Assembly: GCA_019635715.1 (NCBI GenBank)
Contig: JAHBYY010000024.1
Span: 1 to 55,849 of the forward strand
Direction: 5' to 3'
Length of the DNA stretch: 55,849 bases
From: Rhizobiaceae bacterium
GTDB taxonomy: Bacteria; Pseudomonadota; Alphaproteobacteria; Rhizobiales; Rhizobiaceae
In this document: in pieces, positions 23,356 through 33,478 of the stretch
How the letters are laid out: every line of letters starts with the position of its first letter
Position numbering within the stretch: the stretch's first letter is position 1
The notes under the pieces: model-generated
The model's database searches: none
The model's input: only the letters and a program-made list of their open reading frames with translations
Told to the model about the DNA's origin: nothing
Translations under genes and position numbers: made by a program

Positions 23356-25299
23356 CTACCAGACCGTCGATGCCTGTGGCGGCTTCGGGAAGAACCGTTC
23401 CGCGCCAAAACGCTTGCCGAAGAGCAGGTCGTACTGGAGCAGCGACTGGTCTCGCACCAGCGGATCGATCTCCTTGGCTCGAGACCAGGCCGGCACGGAA
23501 CTGCCGTCCGCGCCGATCAGCATGTTGCGGTCGACGCTTGAGTAGCGGTCGTGCACCTCGCCGAGCAGGCCGGTGTAGAACGGATGCTCGAACCCGGCCA
23601 TGCGCATGATCTGCATCGGCAGGAAGGCGGGGCTGATCGCGCCGACGTCCTTCACCGGCCCGCCGCGGCTGGACCACAGGACGAGCGGCGTCTCATGCTG
23701 CCGGGCGAGCGTGTCGGCCGGCGCATTCCGGTCGGGGACGAACGCGTTCATGAAGCCGGATTCGACATAGACAGCGCTGAGCGGCGGCAAATGGTCGCCG
23801 AAGAAGGCGATGATGGTCGGCCGTTCGCGGCGCGACGCCCAGTCGATGAGGCGCGCCAGGCTCTTGTCGGCATCCGAGACGCCGACCGTGTAGGTTTCGA
23901 GGCTGTCGCGCGACCGCTGGGTCAGTTCGCCGCCGATGGTGAACGTCTTGTCCGGATAGCGATGCGGCTCGTAGGGTCCGTGTCCCTGCAGCGTCACCGC
24001 GAAGAAGAAGAACGGCGCGTCCGCCTGCTCCGCCTCGCGGATGATCTCCTCGGTCAGCGCGGCGTCGGAAGCGAGCGGCCCGCGCTTGGCCAGCGGCGGC
24101 ATCGCCTCCTCGGACAGGAAGCGCTCGAAGCCGAAGGCCGAATAGACCTGCGTGCGGTTCCAGAACCAGCCCGCGAACGGGTGGAAGCTGCGGGTGGCGT
24201 AGCCCTGGTCCTTGAGCACGGTTGCCAGCGTCGGCATCGGCGCGCGCACATATTGCTGATAGGGGATGCTGCCATAGGGAAGGAAGGCGTTGGAAAAGCC
24301 GGTCAGCGCCTCGAACTCGACATTGGCGGTCATGCCGCCGAATTCGGGGGACAGCACCCAGCCGGACTGGAGCTTGCGCACGGTCGGCATCGGATCGGGC
24401 GAGATCGACACGCCGGGCAGGCGCGTCGGATCCCAGAACGACTCGCTCATCACCATGATGATGTCGGGCCTGTCGTCCGGCGCGGTGAACGAAGGCAGCG
24501 GGCGCTCGCCGATCGCCTTGATCGCCTCCTCGGAATAGCCCTTCGGGGCACCGATCTTGGCCATCGGAACATTGAGCGCGAAGGCCAGGGCAAAACCGTT
24601 GCTGTTGTAGTTCTCCTTCTGGTCCCACATCATCGGGATGATCTGCAGGCGGTCGCGCGCCCAGGAATAGGTCGCGTAGTCCATGATCGAGACGAAGAAC
24701 ACCAGCGCCGGGAGGGTGAAGGCCAGGCGCACCGCGCGGCCCTTCCAACTGATGCGGCGCCCGTGCCGGCACAGAAGGCGCCACATCACCACGAACAGCC
24801 CCACCGCCACTGCCGCAGCGACGGCATAGAGCACGGCGTCGAGAGGCCGCTGCCGCACGAGCAGCGGCATCAGCTCGACGATCTGGCGCGCGTAGAGAAA
24901 GTCGGTCGGATAAAGCGGGTCGCCGAGATAGTACGCCTTCTGGTGGCTGACGAACGCCAGCAGGATCGTCACCGGCGCGATGACGAACAGCGCCTGATAG
25001 GGGCGGCCGAGCAGCGCGTCGAAGAAGACGATGAGCAGGGCGAACAGGATGATCGTCGTCCAGCCCGGCTTGAACGGCTGCTGGAAGAACAGGACCGTCT
25101 GGTCCCAGGAGCCCCGGAAGATCAGCTCGACGACGAAGACCAGCGCGGCCGAAACCAGCAGCGTCAGCAGCACCGAGCCGGCGATGCGCAGGTAGGGCCG
25201 TCCATCTGCGCGCGGGCGAGACGGGTCAGCGCCGTTCGAGCCGGTTCGCGACAAGGATGAGACGCCCAACTTACTCAACGCTCGTCCCCTCGACGGCAT
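23356..25299 (-). CDS. membrane sulfatase / LTA-synthase-like phosphoglycerol transferase
   Basis: 647 residues. About five transmembrane helices in residues 38-225 are followed by a large periplasmic sulfatase-fold domain (about 275-600). Metal and nucleophile regions visible are [15 protein letters not shown] (the catalytic Thr would be in this segment), LQGHGPYE and FFGDHLPP. This architecture is shared by lipoteichoic acid synthases and the OpgB/CgmB enzymes that add phosphoglycerol to periplasmic glucans. In rhizobia the likely acceptor is cyclic beta-glucan, but that is inference. It is transcribed away from fabD; its stop is about 270 bases before rpsF. Confidence 0.85.
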   Translation of the reverse strand: MPSRGRALSKLGVSSLSRTGSNGADPSRPRADGRPYLRIAGSVLLTLLVSAALVFVVELIFRGSWDQTVLFFQQPFKPGWTTIILFALLIVFFDALLGRPYQALFVIAPVTILLAFVSHQKAYYLGDPLYPTDFLYARQIVELMPLLVRQRPLDAVLYAVAAAVAVGLFVVMWRLLCRHGRRISWKGRAVRLAFTLPALVFFVSIMDYATYSWARDRLQIIPMMWDQKENYNSNGFALAFALNVPMAKIGAPKGYSEEAIKAIGERPLPSFTAPDDRPDIIMVMSESFWDPTRLPGVSISPDPMPTVRKLQSGWVLSPEFGGMTANVEFEALTGFSNAFLPYGSIPYQQYVRAPMPTLATVLKDQGYATRSFHPFAGWFWNRTQVYSAFGFERFLSEEAMPPLAKRGPLASDAALTEEIIREAEQADAPFFFFAVTLQGHGPYEPHRYPDKTFTIGGELTQRSRDSLETYTVGVSDADKSLARLIDWASRRERPTIIAFFGDHLPPLSAVYVESGFMNAFVPDRNAPADTLARQHETPLVLWSSRGGPVKDVGAISPAFLPMQIMRMAGFEHPFYTGLLGEVHDRYSSVDRNMLIGADGSSVPAWSRAKEIDPLVRDQSLLQYDLLFGKRFGAERFFPKPPQASTVW

Positions 25300-25525
25300 G
25301 ACACCTGATGTCCATGACGCGCCTTCATATGATTGTCATCCGTTCGTCATGGTTGCGTCACGGAAATCGTCGTCCTGTGGCCAAAATGCGATCATCGGGC
25401 CGCAGCGCCCGATTTATTTGCAAGCCTTGCGCATCGGGCGCGAAGACCGCGCGGTCTTGACTCGCAACGCGTCAGCGCGTCACAGGGTCCGCAACTGGCT
25501 AAGCAAAATATCAGGAGGCCGCCGC

Positions 25526-26470
25526 ATGCCGATCGCATTCACCTTTCCGGGCCAGGGGAGCCAGAGCGTCGGCATGGGCAAGGATCTTGCCGAGGCGTTC
25601 CCGGCGGCCAGGGCGGTGTTCGACGAGGTCGACGAGGCGCTCGGCGAAAAGCTGTCCTCGGTGATCTGGGAAGGACCGGAAGACAGGCTCACACTGACCG
25701 CCAATGCGCAGCCGGCCCTCATGGCGGTGTCGATGGCGGCGGTCCGGGCGCTCGAATCCCAGGGCTTTTCACTGAAGGAGCGCGTCGCCTACGTTGCCGG
25801 CCATTCGCTCGGCGAATATTCGGCGCTGGCCGCCGCCGGCATGTTCTCGATCGCCGATACCGCCCGGCTGCTGCGCATCCGCGGCAACGCCATGCAGGCG
25901 GCCGTGCCGGTCGGCGCGGGCGCCATGGCGGCGATCATCGGCCTCGACCAGCAGGCGGTGGAAGGCGCATGCGCCGCGGCGTCGGCGGGCGGCTCGGTCT
26001 GCCAGGTGGCCAACGACAATGGCGGCGGGCAACTGGTGATCTCGGGGGCAAAGCCGGCGGTCGAGGATGCGGCACGCCGCTGCACCGAACTCGGCGCCAA
26101 GCGCGCCCTGATGCTCACCGTCTCCGCGCCGTTCCATTCGGCGCTGATGGCGCCCGCCGCCGATGCGATGCGCGACGCGCTGGCGTCGGTGACCAGGAAT
26201 GCTCCCGTCGTGCCGGTCGTCTGCAACGTCGTCGTCGAACCGCTGACCGACCCCGACGCGATCGCCGCGCGCCTTGTCGAGCAGGTCACCGGTCGCGTTC
26301 GCTGGCGCGAGACCGTCGAATGGTTTGCCGCCCGGAGCGTCACGCCGTTGTATGAGGTAGGCGCCGGCAAGGTGCTTTCGGGGCTGGCGCGGCGGATCGA
26401 CCGCAATGTCGCAACCGCCAACATCGGTACACCGGCAGACGTCGAAGCCGCTCTGGCGTCCTTGACGTAG
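25526..26470 (+). CDS. fabD: malonyl-CoA:ACP transacylase
   Basis: 314 residues. Loads malonyl groups onto acyl carrier protein. Nucleophile Ser94 in GHSLGEYSALAA, catalytic His in SAPFHSALM, opening FTFPGQGSQSVGMG. ATG 25526 has a strong CAGGAGG ribosome site at 25512-25518; a longer reading from 25298 has no support. fabG, normally close downstream, is about 600 bases away because a toxin-antitoxin pair intervenes. TTGACT at about 25457 may be part of its promoter. Confidence 0.97.
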   Translation: MPIAFTFPGQGSQSVGMGKDLAEAFPAARAVFDEVDEALGEKLSSVIWEGPEDRLTLTANAQPALMAVSMAAVRALESQGFSLKERVAYVAGHSLGEYSALAAAGMFSIADTARLLRIRGNAMQAAVPVGAGAMAAIIGLDQQAVEGACAAASAGGSVCQVANDNGGGQLVISGAKPAVEDAARRCTELGAKRALMLTVSAPFHSALMAPAADAMRDALASVTRNAPVVPVVCNVVVEPLTDPDAIAARLVEQVTGRVRWRETVEWFAARSVTPLYEVGAGKVLSGLARRIDRNVATANIGTPADVEAALASLT

Positions 26471-26530
26471 AGCACCCCTCGGTCGCCTGGCAAAACAGTC
26501 GTCTTGAAGCGGGCGGGTCGCTCTGATACT

Positions 26531-26548
26531 GTGAATACACGTATTCAC
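26531..26548. promoter_or_regulatory. palindromic operator of the toxin-antitoxin operon
   Basis: GTGAATAC-AC-GTATTCAC is a perfect 8-bp inverted repeat that overlaps the likely transcription start and ends within the ACGGAGG ribosome site of the antitoxin. It fits the usual autorepression of such operons by the ribbon-helix-helix antitoxin. Confidence 0.75.
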
Positions 26549-26558
26549 GGAGGCTCGA

Positions 26559-26780
26559 ATGCCAACAAGCGTGCGTTTGTCGGCGGACGCTGAAGCTCGG
26601 CTCGACGCTCTCGCAACGAAGACGGGGCGAACCAAGGCCTATTATTTGCGGGAGATCATTGAACGCGGTCTCGACGATCTTGAGGACTATTATCTCGCGG
26701 AAGAGGCACTGCTGCGTGTGCGTGCCGGCAACGAAGAGGTTCTAGGACACAAGGACTTCTGGCGTGACCTGGACGATTGA
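26559..26780 (+). CDS. RelB-type ribbon-helix-helix antitoxin
   Basis: 73 residues. The N-terminal ribbon-helix-helix (MPTSVRLSADAEARLDALA, then KTGRTKAYYLREII) is the DNA-binding and dimerisation module; the acidic C-terminus (LGHKDFWRDLDD) would wrap the toxin. The overlap with the toxin gene is 17 bases. GC is about 48% in the line I counted, well below the fab genes on either side, consistent with acquisition. A perfect palindrome covers its ribosome site. Confidence 0.9.
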   Translation: MPTSVRLSADAEARLDALATKTGRTKAYYLREIIERGLDDLEDYYLAEEALLRVRAGNEEVLGHKDFWRDLDD

Positions 26781-27024
26781 GTACGCCAGATCGGTACGCA
26801 AATCCGTCGAGAAGCTGCATCCTTCCGAGCGGCGCCGCATCCGCGAGTTCGTCGAAGGGCGGCTGGTGGGAATCGATAACCCGCGAACCATAGGCAAGGC
26901 CCTTTCGGGACCGCTCGCCACCCTTTGGAGCTACAGGGTTGGCGACCATCGGATCATCTGCGATATCCAGGACGATAAACTCGTCGTTCTGGTTCTGGCG
27001 ATCGGGAACCGCCGCGAAGTCTGA
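26764..27024 (+). CDS. RelE/ParE-superfamily toxin, possibly shortened at the C-terminus
   Basis: 86 residues, a typical RelE/ParE-fold size. WTIEYARSVRKSVEKLHPSERRRI, then GPLATLWSYRVGDHRIICDI, the conserved 'W.YRVGDYRI' core, then VVLVLAIGNRREV. Many RelE homologues end HRREVY or similar, where the His/Tyr contribute to mRNA cleavage. Here the His is Asn and the protein stops right after Val, so activity may be reduced or lost. Paired with the antitoxin just upstream by overlap. Confidence 0.88.
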   Translation: MTWTIEYARSVRKSVEKLHPSERRRIREFVEGRLVGIDNPRTIGKALSGPLATLWSYRVGDHRIICDIQDDKLVVLVLAIGNRREV

Positions 27025-27069
27025 AGTCTATAGATAATTCCAACCGCACCTCATCGAAGGCTTGAGTCA

Positions 27070-27807
27070 ATGTTCGATCTGAGTGGAAAAAAGGCCCTGG
27101 TGACCGGCGCGTCCGGGGGCATCGGCGAATCGATCGCTCGCACGCTCCATGCCCAGGGCGCCATGGTCGGGCTGCACGGAACGCGCGTCGAGAAGCTTGA
27201 GGCACTCGCCTCCGATCTCGGCGACCGCGTCAAGCTGTTTCCGGCCGACCTGACCGACCGCGAACAGGTCAAGGCGCTGGGCCAGAAGGCGGAGGCCGAC
27301 CTCGAAGGCGTGGATATCCTCGTCAACAATGCCGGCATCACCAGGGACGGCCTGTTCGTCCGCATGTCGGACGCCGACTGGGATTCCGTGCTGGAGGTGA
27401 ACCTCACGGCGGTGTTCCGGCTGACCCGCGAGCTGACCCATCCGATGATGCGCCGCCGCGGCGGCCGCATCATCAACATCACCTCGGTCGTCGGCGTCAC
27501 CGGCAATCCCGGGCAGGCCAACTACTGCGCCTCCAAGGCCGGCATGATCGGCTTCACCAAATCGCTGGCGCAGGAGATCGCGACCCGCAACGTCACCGTC
27601 AACTGCGTCGCCCCGGGTTTCATCGAATCGGCGATGACCGGCAAGCTCAACGACAAGCAGAAGGAGGCGATCATGGCCGCCATCCCGTCGCGTCGTATGG
27701 GAACGGGCGCCGAGGTGGCCGCCGCGGTGGCGTTCCTGGCGTCGCCGGAAGCCGCCTACGTCACCGGACAGACCATCCACGTCAATGGCGGCATGGCGAT
27801 GATCTGA
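27070..27807 (+). CDS. fabG: 3-oxoacyl-[ACP] reductase
   Basis: 245 residues. NADPH-dependent reduction in the fatty acid elongation cycle. TGASGGIGESIA cofactor motif, NNAG, catalytic Ser in NITSVVGVTG, Tyr/Lys in YCASKAG, and the FabG tail VTGQTIHVNGGMAMI. It starts 45 bases after the toxin stop. A TATAGATAAT sequence at about 27029-27038 could provide its own -10 box, otherwise it depends on read-through from fabD or the toxin-antitoxin promoter. Confidence 0.97.
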   Translation: MFDLSGKKALVTGASGGIGESIARTLHAQGAMVGLHGTRVEKLEALASDLGDRVKLFPADLTDREQVKALGQKAEADLEGVDILVNNAGITRDGLFVRMSDADWDSVLEVNLTAVFRLTRELTHPMMRRRGGRIINITSVVGVTGNPGQANYCASKAGMIGFTKSLAQEIATRNVTVNCVAPGFIESAMTGKLNDKQKEAIMAAIPSRRMGTGAEVAAAVAFLASPEAAYVTGQTIHVNGGMAMI

Positions 27808-27972
27808 CCGCCGGCGCACGGCAGGCTTCCCTCGGGGCAGGGGCGCCGTCGTTGGCGATCGGGAGTTTTGGTGTTGGACTGGCGGTGCTTTTCGTGTAAT
27901 CGCGGCAAGTCCGCAATGCCCGAAAACGGCGGAAAACCACGCCTCGGGCACGTGCAGGAACCATCTTTCAAC

Positions 27973-28001
27973 TTGATTAGCGGCAAGGCGCCCGCTAACG
28001 A
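27973..28001 (+). promoter_or_regulatory. candidate promoter for acpP
   Basis: TTGATT (27973-27978), 17-base spacer, TAACGA (27996-28001), 29 bases before the acpP ATG, within a 223-base fabG-acpP gap. A separate acpP promoter is expected because the carrier protein is very abundant. The -10 match is only moderate. Confidence 0.35.
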
Positions 28002-28030
28002 AGGCTCGCAACACAGACGAGGATGCCAAT

Positions 28031-28267
28031 ATGAGTGACACCGCAGAGCGCGTGAAGAAGATCGTCATCGAGCATCTCGGTGTGGACGCCGAGAAGGTGA
28101 CCGAGCAGGCCAGCTTCATCGACGACCTTGGCGCGGACAGCCTCGACACCGTCGAGCTGGTGATGGCTTTCGAGGAAGAGTTCGGCGTCGAGATTCCGGA
28201 CGATGCGGCCGAAACCATTCTGACGGTGGGCGACGCCGTGAAGTTCATCGACAAGGCATCGGCCTGA
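28031..28267 (+). CDS. acpP: acyl carrier protein
   Basis: 78 residues, acidic four-helix carrier. Phosphopantetheine attachment at Ser37 in [23 protein letters not shown] ribosome site a few bases upstream. Length and sequence are typical of the primary fatty-acid-synthesis carrier; fabF follows after 28 bases. Confidence 0.98.
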   Translation: MSDTAERVKKIVIEHLGVDAEKVTEQASFIDDLGADSLDTVELVMAFEEEFGVEIPDDAAETILTVGDAVKFIDKASA

Positions 28268-28295
28268 CACCACGCACTGCGCATCGGAGGCGTCG

Positions 28296-29555
28296 ATGAG
28301 GCGTGTCGTCGTAACCGGCATGGGCCTGTTGTCGCCTTTCGGCGTCGGGGTGCCGCATAGCTGGCAGCAGGTGCTGTCCGGGCGTAGCGCAGCAAGCCGG
28401 GTCAGCCATTTCGAGATCGAGGATCTGCCGGCGAAGATTGCGCACGTCATTCCTCGCGGCGACGGCAGCGGCCATACGTTCAATCCCGAATCCTACCTGG
28501 AGCCCAAAGAGCTTCGCAAGATCGGCGACTTCATTCTCTACGGAATCGCCGCCGCCGACGAGGCATTGAAGGATTCCGGCTGGGAACCGAAAACCGCCGA
28601 GGAACGAAACGCCACGGGGGTGATGATCGGTTCCGGCATCGGCGGCATCGACGGCATCGCCGACAATGCGCTGCTTCTGAAGGAGCGCGGCCCGCGCCGC
28701 ATCAGCCCCTTCTTCATCCCGGGCAACATCATCAATCTCGTCTCCGGCCAGGTGTCGATCCGGCACGGGCTGAAAGGCCCGAACCATGCCGTGGTCACCG
28801 CCTGTTCGACCGGCGCGCATGCGATCGGCGACGCGGCGCGGCTGATCATGTTCGGCGATGCCGACGTGATGCTGGCGGGCGGCTCGGAGGCTCCGGTCAC
28901 CCGCCTGTCGCTGGCGGGCTTCGCCGCCTGTCGCGCGCTGTCGACGCAGAACGACGAGCCGACCAGGGCGTCGCGGCCCTTCGACAAGGATCGCGACGGC
29001 TTCGTCATGGGCGAGGGCGCCGGTGTCGTCGTGCTCGAGGAACTCGAGCACGCCAGGGCACGCGGCGCCAGGATCTATGCCGAGGTCGTCGGCTACGGCT
29101 TGACGGGCGATGCGCATCACATCACGGCGCCGGCCGAGGATGGCGACGGCGCGTTCCGCTGTATGACCGCTGCGATCAAGCGGGCCGGCCTCAAGCCGGC
29201 CGATCTCGACTACATCAACGCGCACGGCACCTCGACCATGGCCGATACGATCGAACTCGGCGCGGTGGAACGGCTCGTCGGCGACGCCGCGTCGAAGATC
29301 TCCATGTCTTCGACCAAGTCGGCGATCGGTCACCTGCTGGGGGCCGCCGGTGCGGCGGAGGCGATCTTCTCGATCCTTGCCATCCGCGACAATATCGCTC
29401 CGCCGACGATCAACCTCGACCATCCGGAGCGCGAAACCGCGATCGACCTGGTGCCGCACAAGCCCCGCGAACGCCGGATCGACGTCGCCCTGTCGAACTC
29501 CTTCGGCTTCGGCGGCACCAACGCATCCCTGGTGTTCAGCCGCTACAACGGCTGA
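28296..29555 (+). CDS. fabF: 3-oxoacyl-[ACP] synthase II
   Basis: 419 residues. Condensing enzyme for chain elongation. Cys170 in VTACSTGAH, His in NAHGTST and His in AIGHLLGAAG form the Cys-His-His triad. CGGAGG ribosome site before the ATG. The ending FGFGGTNASLVF is typical. Cotranscribed with acpP and probably mltG. Confidence 0.98.
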   Translation: MRRVVVTGMGLLSPFGVGVPHSWQQVLSGRSAASRVSHFEIEDLPAKIAHVIPRGDGSGHTFNPESYLEPKELRKIGDFILYGIAAADEALKDSGWEPKTAEERNATGVMIGSGIGGIDGIADNALLLKERGPRRISPFFIPGNIINLVSGQVSIRHGLKGPNHAVVTACSTGAHAIGDAARLIMFGDADVMLAGGSEAPVTRLSLAGFAACRALSTQNDEPTRASRPFDKDRDGFVMGEGAGVVVLEELEHARARGARIYAEVVGYGLTGDAHHITAPAEDGDGAFRCMTAAIKRAGLKPADLDYINAHGTSTMADTIELGAVERLVGDAASKISMSSTKSAIGHLLGAAGAAEAIFSILAIRDNIAPPTINLDHPERETAIDLVPHKPRERRIDVALSNSFGFGGTNASLVFSRYNG

Positions 29556-29642
29556 GCGGCCGATCCGGCTCCTGCCGGGAATTTTGCCATATTCCGGCCT
29601 AGGCTCTCGGCCTGATCCGATGCATCGGCGTTTTGAGGCGAG

Positions 29643-30884
29643 ATGACTGATTCCGACACGAACCAGATGACGTTTGGCCGGCGCGCCGAGCCGCCATCTC
29701 CTTCGGACGTCAAGCCCGCGAGCGAGGCGCTGCAGCCGGCGTCGGCGGCAGCCCCCACGGAGCGGCCGGCACCGGCGCCCGCCCAGACGCCGCCGCAGCA
29801 GCCGACAGCCGCGGCGGCCGTAACGCGGCGGTCCCGGGCCTCGCGCAATCAGATCGTCGTCTTCATGAATTTCGTGATGTCGGCCGTGGTGCTGATGGTG
29901 CTCGTCGCCGGCGGCGCCGTCCTCTACGGCAAGCGCGCCTTCGAGGCGCCGGGCAGCACGACGGAGGCGCAGACCTTCCTCGTGCGCCCGAATGCGGGCG
30001 TCGGCGAGATCGCCTCGTCGCTGGAGCAGCGCGGCCTGATCAGCGATTCGCTGGTCTTCCAGGCCGGGCTGCGCGCCTACGGCGCGCGCCAGTCGCTGAA
30101 GGCCGGCGAATACGAAGTGCCGCCGCGCGCCTCCATGCACGACATCATGAAGCTGCTGCAGAGCGGCAAGTCGATCATGTACTCGCTCACCATCCCGGAA
30201 GGCCTGACGGTCCAGCAGGCGCTGAAGCGGGTCGCCGACAACGAGGCGCTGAGCGGCGATATGCCGGCCGATCTGCCGCCGGAAGGCAGCCTCGCCACCG
30301 ACACGCAGCGCTTTACGCGGGGCACCCCTCGCAAGGATGTGATCGCCAAGATGCACAGCCAGCAGCAGGCCATGGTCGAGGAGATCTGGGCGAAGCGCCA
30401 GCCCGATCTGCCGATCGCCGACATCAACGAATTCGTGACGCTCGCCTCGATCGTCGAGAAGGAGACCGGCGTCGCCTCCGAACGGCCGCACGTCGCCTCG
30501 GTATTCGTCAACCGGCTGCGCAAGAACATGCGCCTGCAGTCGGACCCGACGATCATCTACGGTTTGTTCGGCGGTGCCGGAAAGCCGGCCGACCGGCCGA
30601 TCTTCCAGTCCGACATCGAAAAGTCGACGCCCTACAACACCTATATAATCAAGGGGTTGCCGCCGACTCCGATTGCCAATCCGGGCCGCGCGGCGCTGGA
30701 GGCGACGGCCAATCCGCTGGCCACCGACGATCTCTACTTCGTCGCCGACGGCACCGGCGGCCACGTCTTCGCCGGCACGCTCGACGAGCACAACAGGAAC
30801 GTCGCCAAGTGGCGTGCGCTTCAGAAGAAACAGGCCGAAGAAGCCGCGCAGGGCGCGGCCGCCGGGGACGGCACGGCCCAATAA
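29643..30884 (+). CDS. mltG: endolytic murein transglycosylase
   Basis: 413 residues. Cleaves nascent glycan strands at the inner membrane and so sets chain length. A Pro/Ala-rich cytoplasmic leader (1-70) precedes one transmembrane helix (about 75-98), a LysM-like subdomain and the YceG catalytic domain with the Glu in ASIVEKETGVASERP and the ending NPGRAALEATANPLATDDLYFV. Linkage to fabF and acpP upstream is common in this order (in E. coli mltG is near pabC and tmk). Confidence 0.95.
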   Translation: MTDSDTNQMTFGRRAEPPSPSDVKPASEALQPASAAAPTERPAPAPAQTPPQQPTAAAAVTRRSRASRNQIVVFMNFVMSAVVLMVLVAGGAVLYGKRAFEAPGSTTEAQTFLVRPNAGVGEIASSLEQRGLISDSLVFQAGLRAYGARQSLKAGEYEVPPRASMHDIMKLLQSGKSIMYSLTIPEGLTVQQALKRVADNEALSGDMPADLPPEGSLATDTQRFTRGTPRKDVIAKMHSQQQAMVEEIWAKRQPDLPIADINEFVTLASIVEKETGVASERPHVASVFVNRLRKNMRLQSDPTIIYGLFGGAGKPADRPIFQSDIEKSTPYNTYIIKGLPPTPIANPGRAALEATANPLATDDLYFVADGTGGHVFAGTLDEHNRNVAKWRALQKKQAEEAAQGAAAGDGTAQ

Positions 30885-31001
30885 ATGGCGGTGGCACGTT
30901 CTTCCCGCGCCCGCCGCAGGTCGCGCCTCGGTGCCGACCCGCGCCGAAATCCGGTTCCGCATCGCCCCGATATGCGCTAACGCAGTCCGGGGGACGAGAG
31001 C

Positions 31002-31892
31002 ATGAATTTGCAAAGCATGACTGGCTTTGCCCGCGCGTCGGGCGAGGCGGCGGCCGCATCGGTGGCCTGGGAGATCAAGTCGGTCAACGGCAAGACGCTC
31101 GATGCGCGCTTCCGCCTGCCGCCCGGCTTTGAGCGCATCGAACCCATCGCACGACAGGCCATCCAGAAGCGCTTCGTCCGCGGCAACGTCCAGGCGGCGC
31201 TGACCGTCACGCGGGCAGGCGGCACCGGCATCCAGCCGATCGTCAACGAGCGCTTCCTGCGCGATCTGGCGGGATTGGCCAAGCGCCTCGAGGAGCAGTT
31301 CGGCGCGGCGCCGGCCAGCGCCGACGGACTGCTCGGCCTGCGCGGCGTGCTGGAAATCCCCGAGGCCGCCGAGACCGAGGAGACGCGCGCCGAACTCGAC
31401 GCCACCATCCTGTCGACGCTCGACAAGGCCATCGACGGCCTCGCGGAAGCGCGCGGCGTCGAAGGGGCGGCGCTCGGCCAATTGCTGCTCGGCCATGTCG
31501 GCGCGATCGAAGAACTGACGGCACGGGCCGAAGCCGACCCGTCGCGCCAGCCGCCCTCCATCCGGGCGCGGCTTGCCGAGCAGGTGGCGCTGCTGATGGA
31601 GTCGGCGTCCGGCCTCGATGAAGCGCGCCTGCACGCCGAAGCCGCCTTTCTGGCGACCAAGGCCGACATCCGCGAGGAGATCGACCGTCTCCGCACCCAC
31701 ATCGCCTCCGCCCGCGCGCTGCTCGGGTCCGGCGGGCCGGTCGGCCGGAAGCTCGACTTTCTCGCCCAGGAGTTTAACCGCGAATCAAACACCTTGTGTT
31801 CAAAGTCGAACGCAGGGTCGGTGACTGCCATCGGCCTCGAACTGAAGGCCGTGGTGGACCAGTTCCGCGAGCAGGTTCAGAATCTGGAGTAG
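31002..31892 (+). CDS. YicC family endoribonuclease
   Basis: 296 residues. The N-terminal YicC_N domain starts MNLQSMTGFARA (family hallmark) and the C-terminal DUF1732 domain ends FREQVQNLE, with LDFLAQEFNRESNTLCSKSN near it. YicC proteins were long of unknown function; E. coli YicC is now reported to be an RNase acting on small RNAs. It is adjacent to gmk, 3 bases apart, an order kept in many proteobacteria. Confidence 0.95.
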   Translation: MNLQSMTGFARASGEAAAASVAWEIKSVNGKTLDARFRLPPGFERIEPIARQAIQKRFVRGNVQAALTVTRAGGTGIQPIVNERFLRDLAGLAKRLEEQFGAAPASADGLLGLRGVLEIPEAAETEETRAELDATILSTLDKAIDGLAEARGVEGAALGQLLLGHVGAIEELTARAEADPSRQPPSIRARLAEQVALLMESASGLDEARLHAEAAFLATKADIREEIDRLRTHIASARALLGSGGPVGRKLDFLAQEFNRESNTLCSKSNAGSVTAIGLELKAVVDQFREQVQNLE

Positions 31893-31895
31893 ACG

Positions 31896-32552
<657 letters not shown>

Positions 32553-32589
32553 CCGCCCGGTCCGCCGGCCGGCGCTGTCCTGAAAGCCC

Positions 32590-33453
32590 CTACGACGCGT
32601 TCGCCAGTGCGACGAACTCCTCGACGGTGAGCGTCTCGGCGCGGCGCGTGCCGTCGATTCCCGTCTGCTCCAGAAGGCGTGCGCCGTCGATCCCCTTGAG
32701 GCTCTGGCGCAGCATCTTGCGCCGCTGGCCGAAGGCGTGCTCGGTGACCCTCGCCAGCTTGCGGACGTCGCAGGGCAGGGGAGCGCCTCTCGGTTCGATC
32801 TGGACCACGGAAGAAACGACCTTCGGCGGCGGCGTGAAGGCGCGCGGCGGAATGTCGAAGGCGATCCGCGCCTGCGTGCGCCATCCCGCGAGCACGCCGA
32901 GCCGGCCGTAGGCGTCGTCGCCGGGCCTGGCCACGATGCGCTGCGCCACCTCCTTCTGGAACATCAGCGTCAGCGAATTGTAGAAGGGCGGCCAGACCTC
33001 GCAGGTGAGCCAGCGGATCAAGAGCTCCGTGCCGATGTTGTAAGGGAGATTGGCGACGATCTTCGTCGGCCGTCCGGCCGCCAGAGACGCGAAGTCGGTT
33101 TTCAGCGCGTCGCCCGGGATGATCTCGATCCGTCCCGGATAGTGGTCGCAAACCTCCCGCAGCGCCGCCAGGCAGCGCTCGTCGCGCTCGATGGCCACGA
33201 CATTGCCGGCGCCGTGCGACATCAGTGCCCGCGTCAGCCCGCCTGGGCCCGGTCCGACCTCGATCACCGTCACGCCGTCGAGCGGCCCGGCCGCCCGCGC
33301 CACCTTGCCCGTCAGGTTGAGGTCGAGAAGGAAGTTCTGTCCCAGCGACTTCTTCGCCGCCAGTTCATGGCGCTCGATGACCGTCCTCAGCGGCGGCAGG
33401 CCGTCGACTGCCAGTCGGTCGGGGTCCCGCGTATCGGCCGGCGATCCGCTCAC
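32590..33453 (-). CDS. rsmA: 16S rRNA (adenine1518/1519-N6)-dimethyltransferase
   Basis: 287 residues (KsgA). Dimethylates two adenines in the 3'-end hairpin of 16S r[17 protein letters not shown]-terminal motif, SAM site [15 protein letters not shown], catalytic NLPYN. It lies 25 bases after the SurA-like gene; in many alphaproteobacteria pdxA lies between them and is missing here. Confidence 0.97.
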   Translation of the reverse strand: MSGSPADTRDPDRLAVDGLPPLRTVIERHELAAKKSLGQNFLLDLNLTGKVARAAGPLDGVTVIEVGPGPGGLTRALMSHGAGNVVAIERDERCLAALREVCDHYPGRIEIIPGDALKTDFASLAAGRPTKIVANLPYNIGTELLIRWLTCEVWPPFYNSLTLMFQKEVAQRIVARPGDDAYGRLGVLAGWRTQARIAFDIPPRAFTPPPKVVSSVVQIEPRGAPLPCDVRKLARVTEHAFGQRRKMLRQSLKGIDGARLLEQTGIDGTRRAETLTVEEFVALANAS

Positions 33454-33478
33454 CTGGCGCTGCCGCTGCCCGCCCGGA

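Noticed and set aside
23090-23677. Longer start for rpsF giving a 368-residue protein
   Set aside because: S6 homologues start at MALYEHVF (23089), and the extension runs through the promoter and the end of another gene.
28245-31700. Long antisense open frame (about 1151 codons) across fabF, mltG and yicC
   Set aside because: Shadow of strongly supported genes on the other strand; composition is not protein-like.
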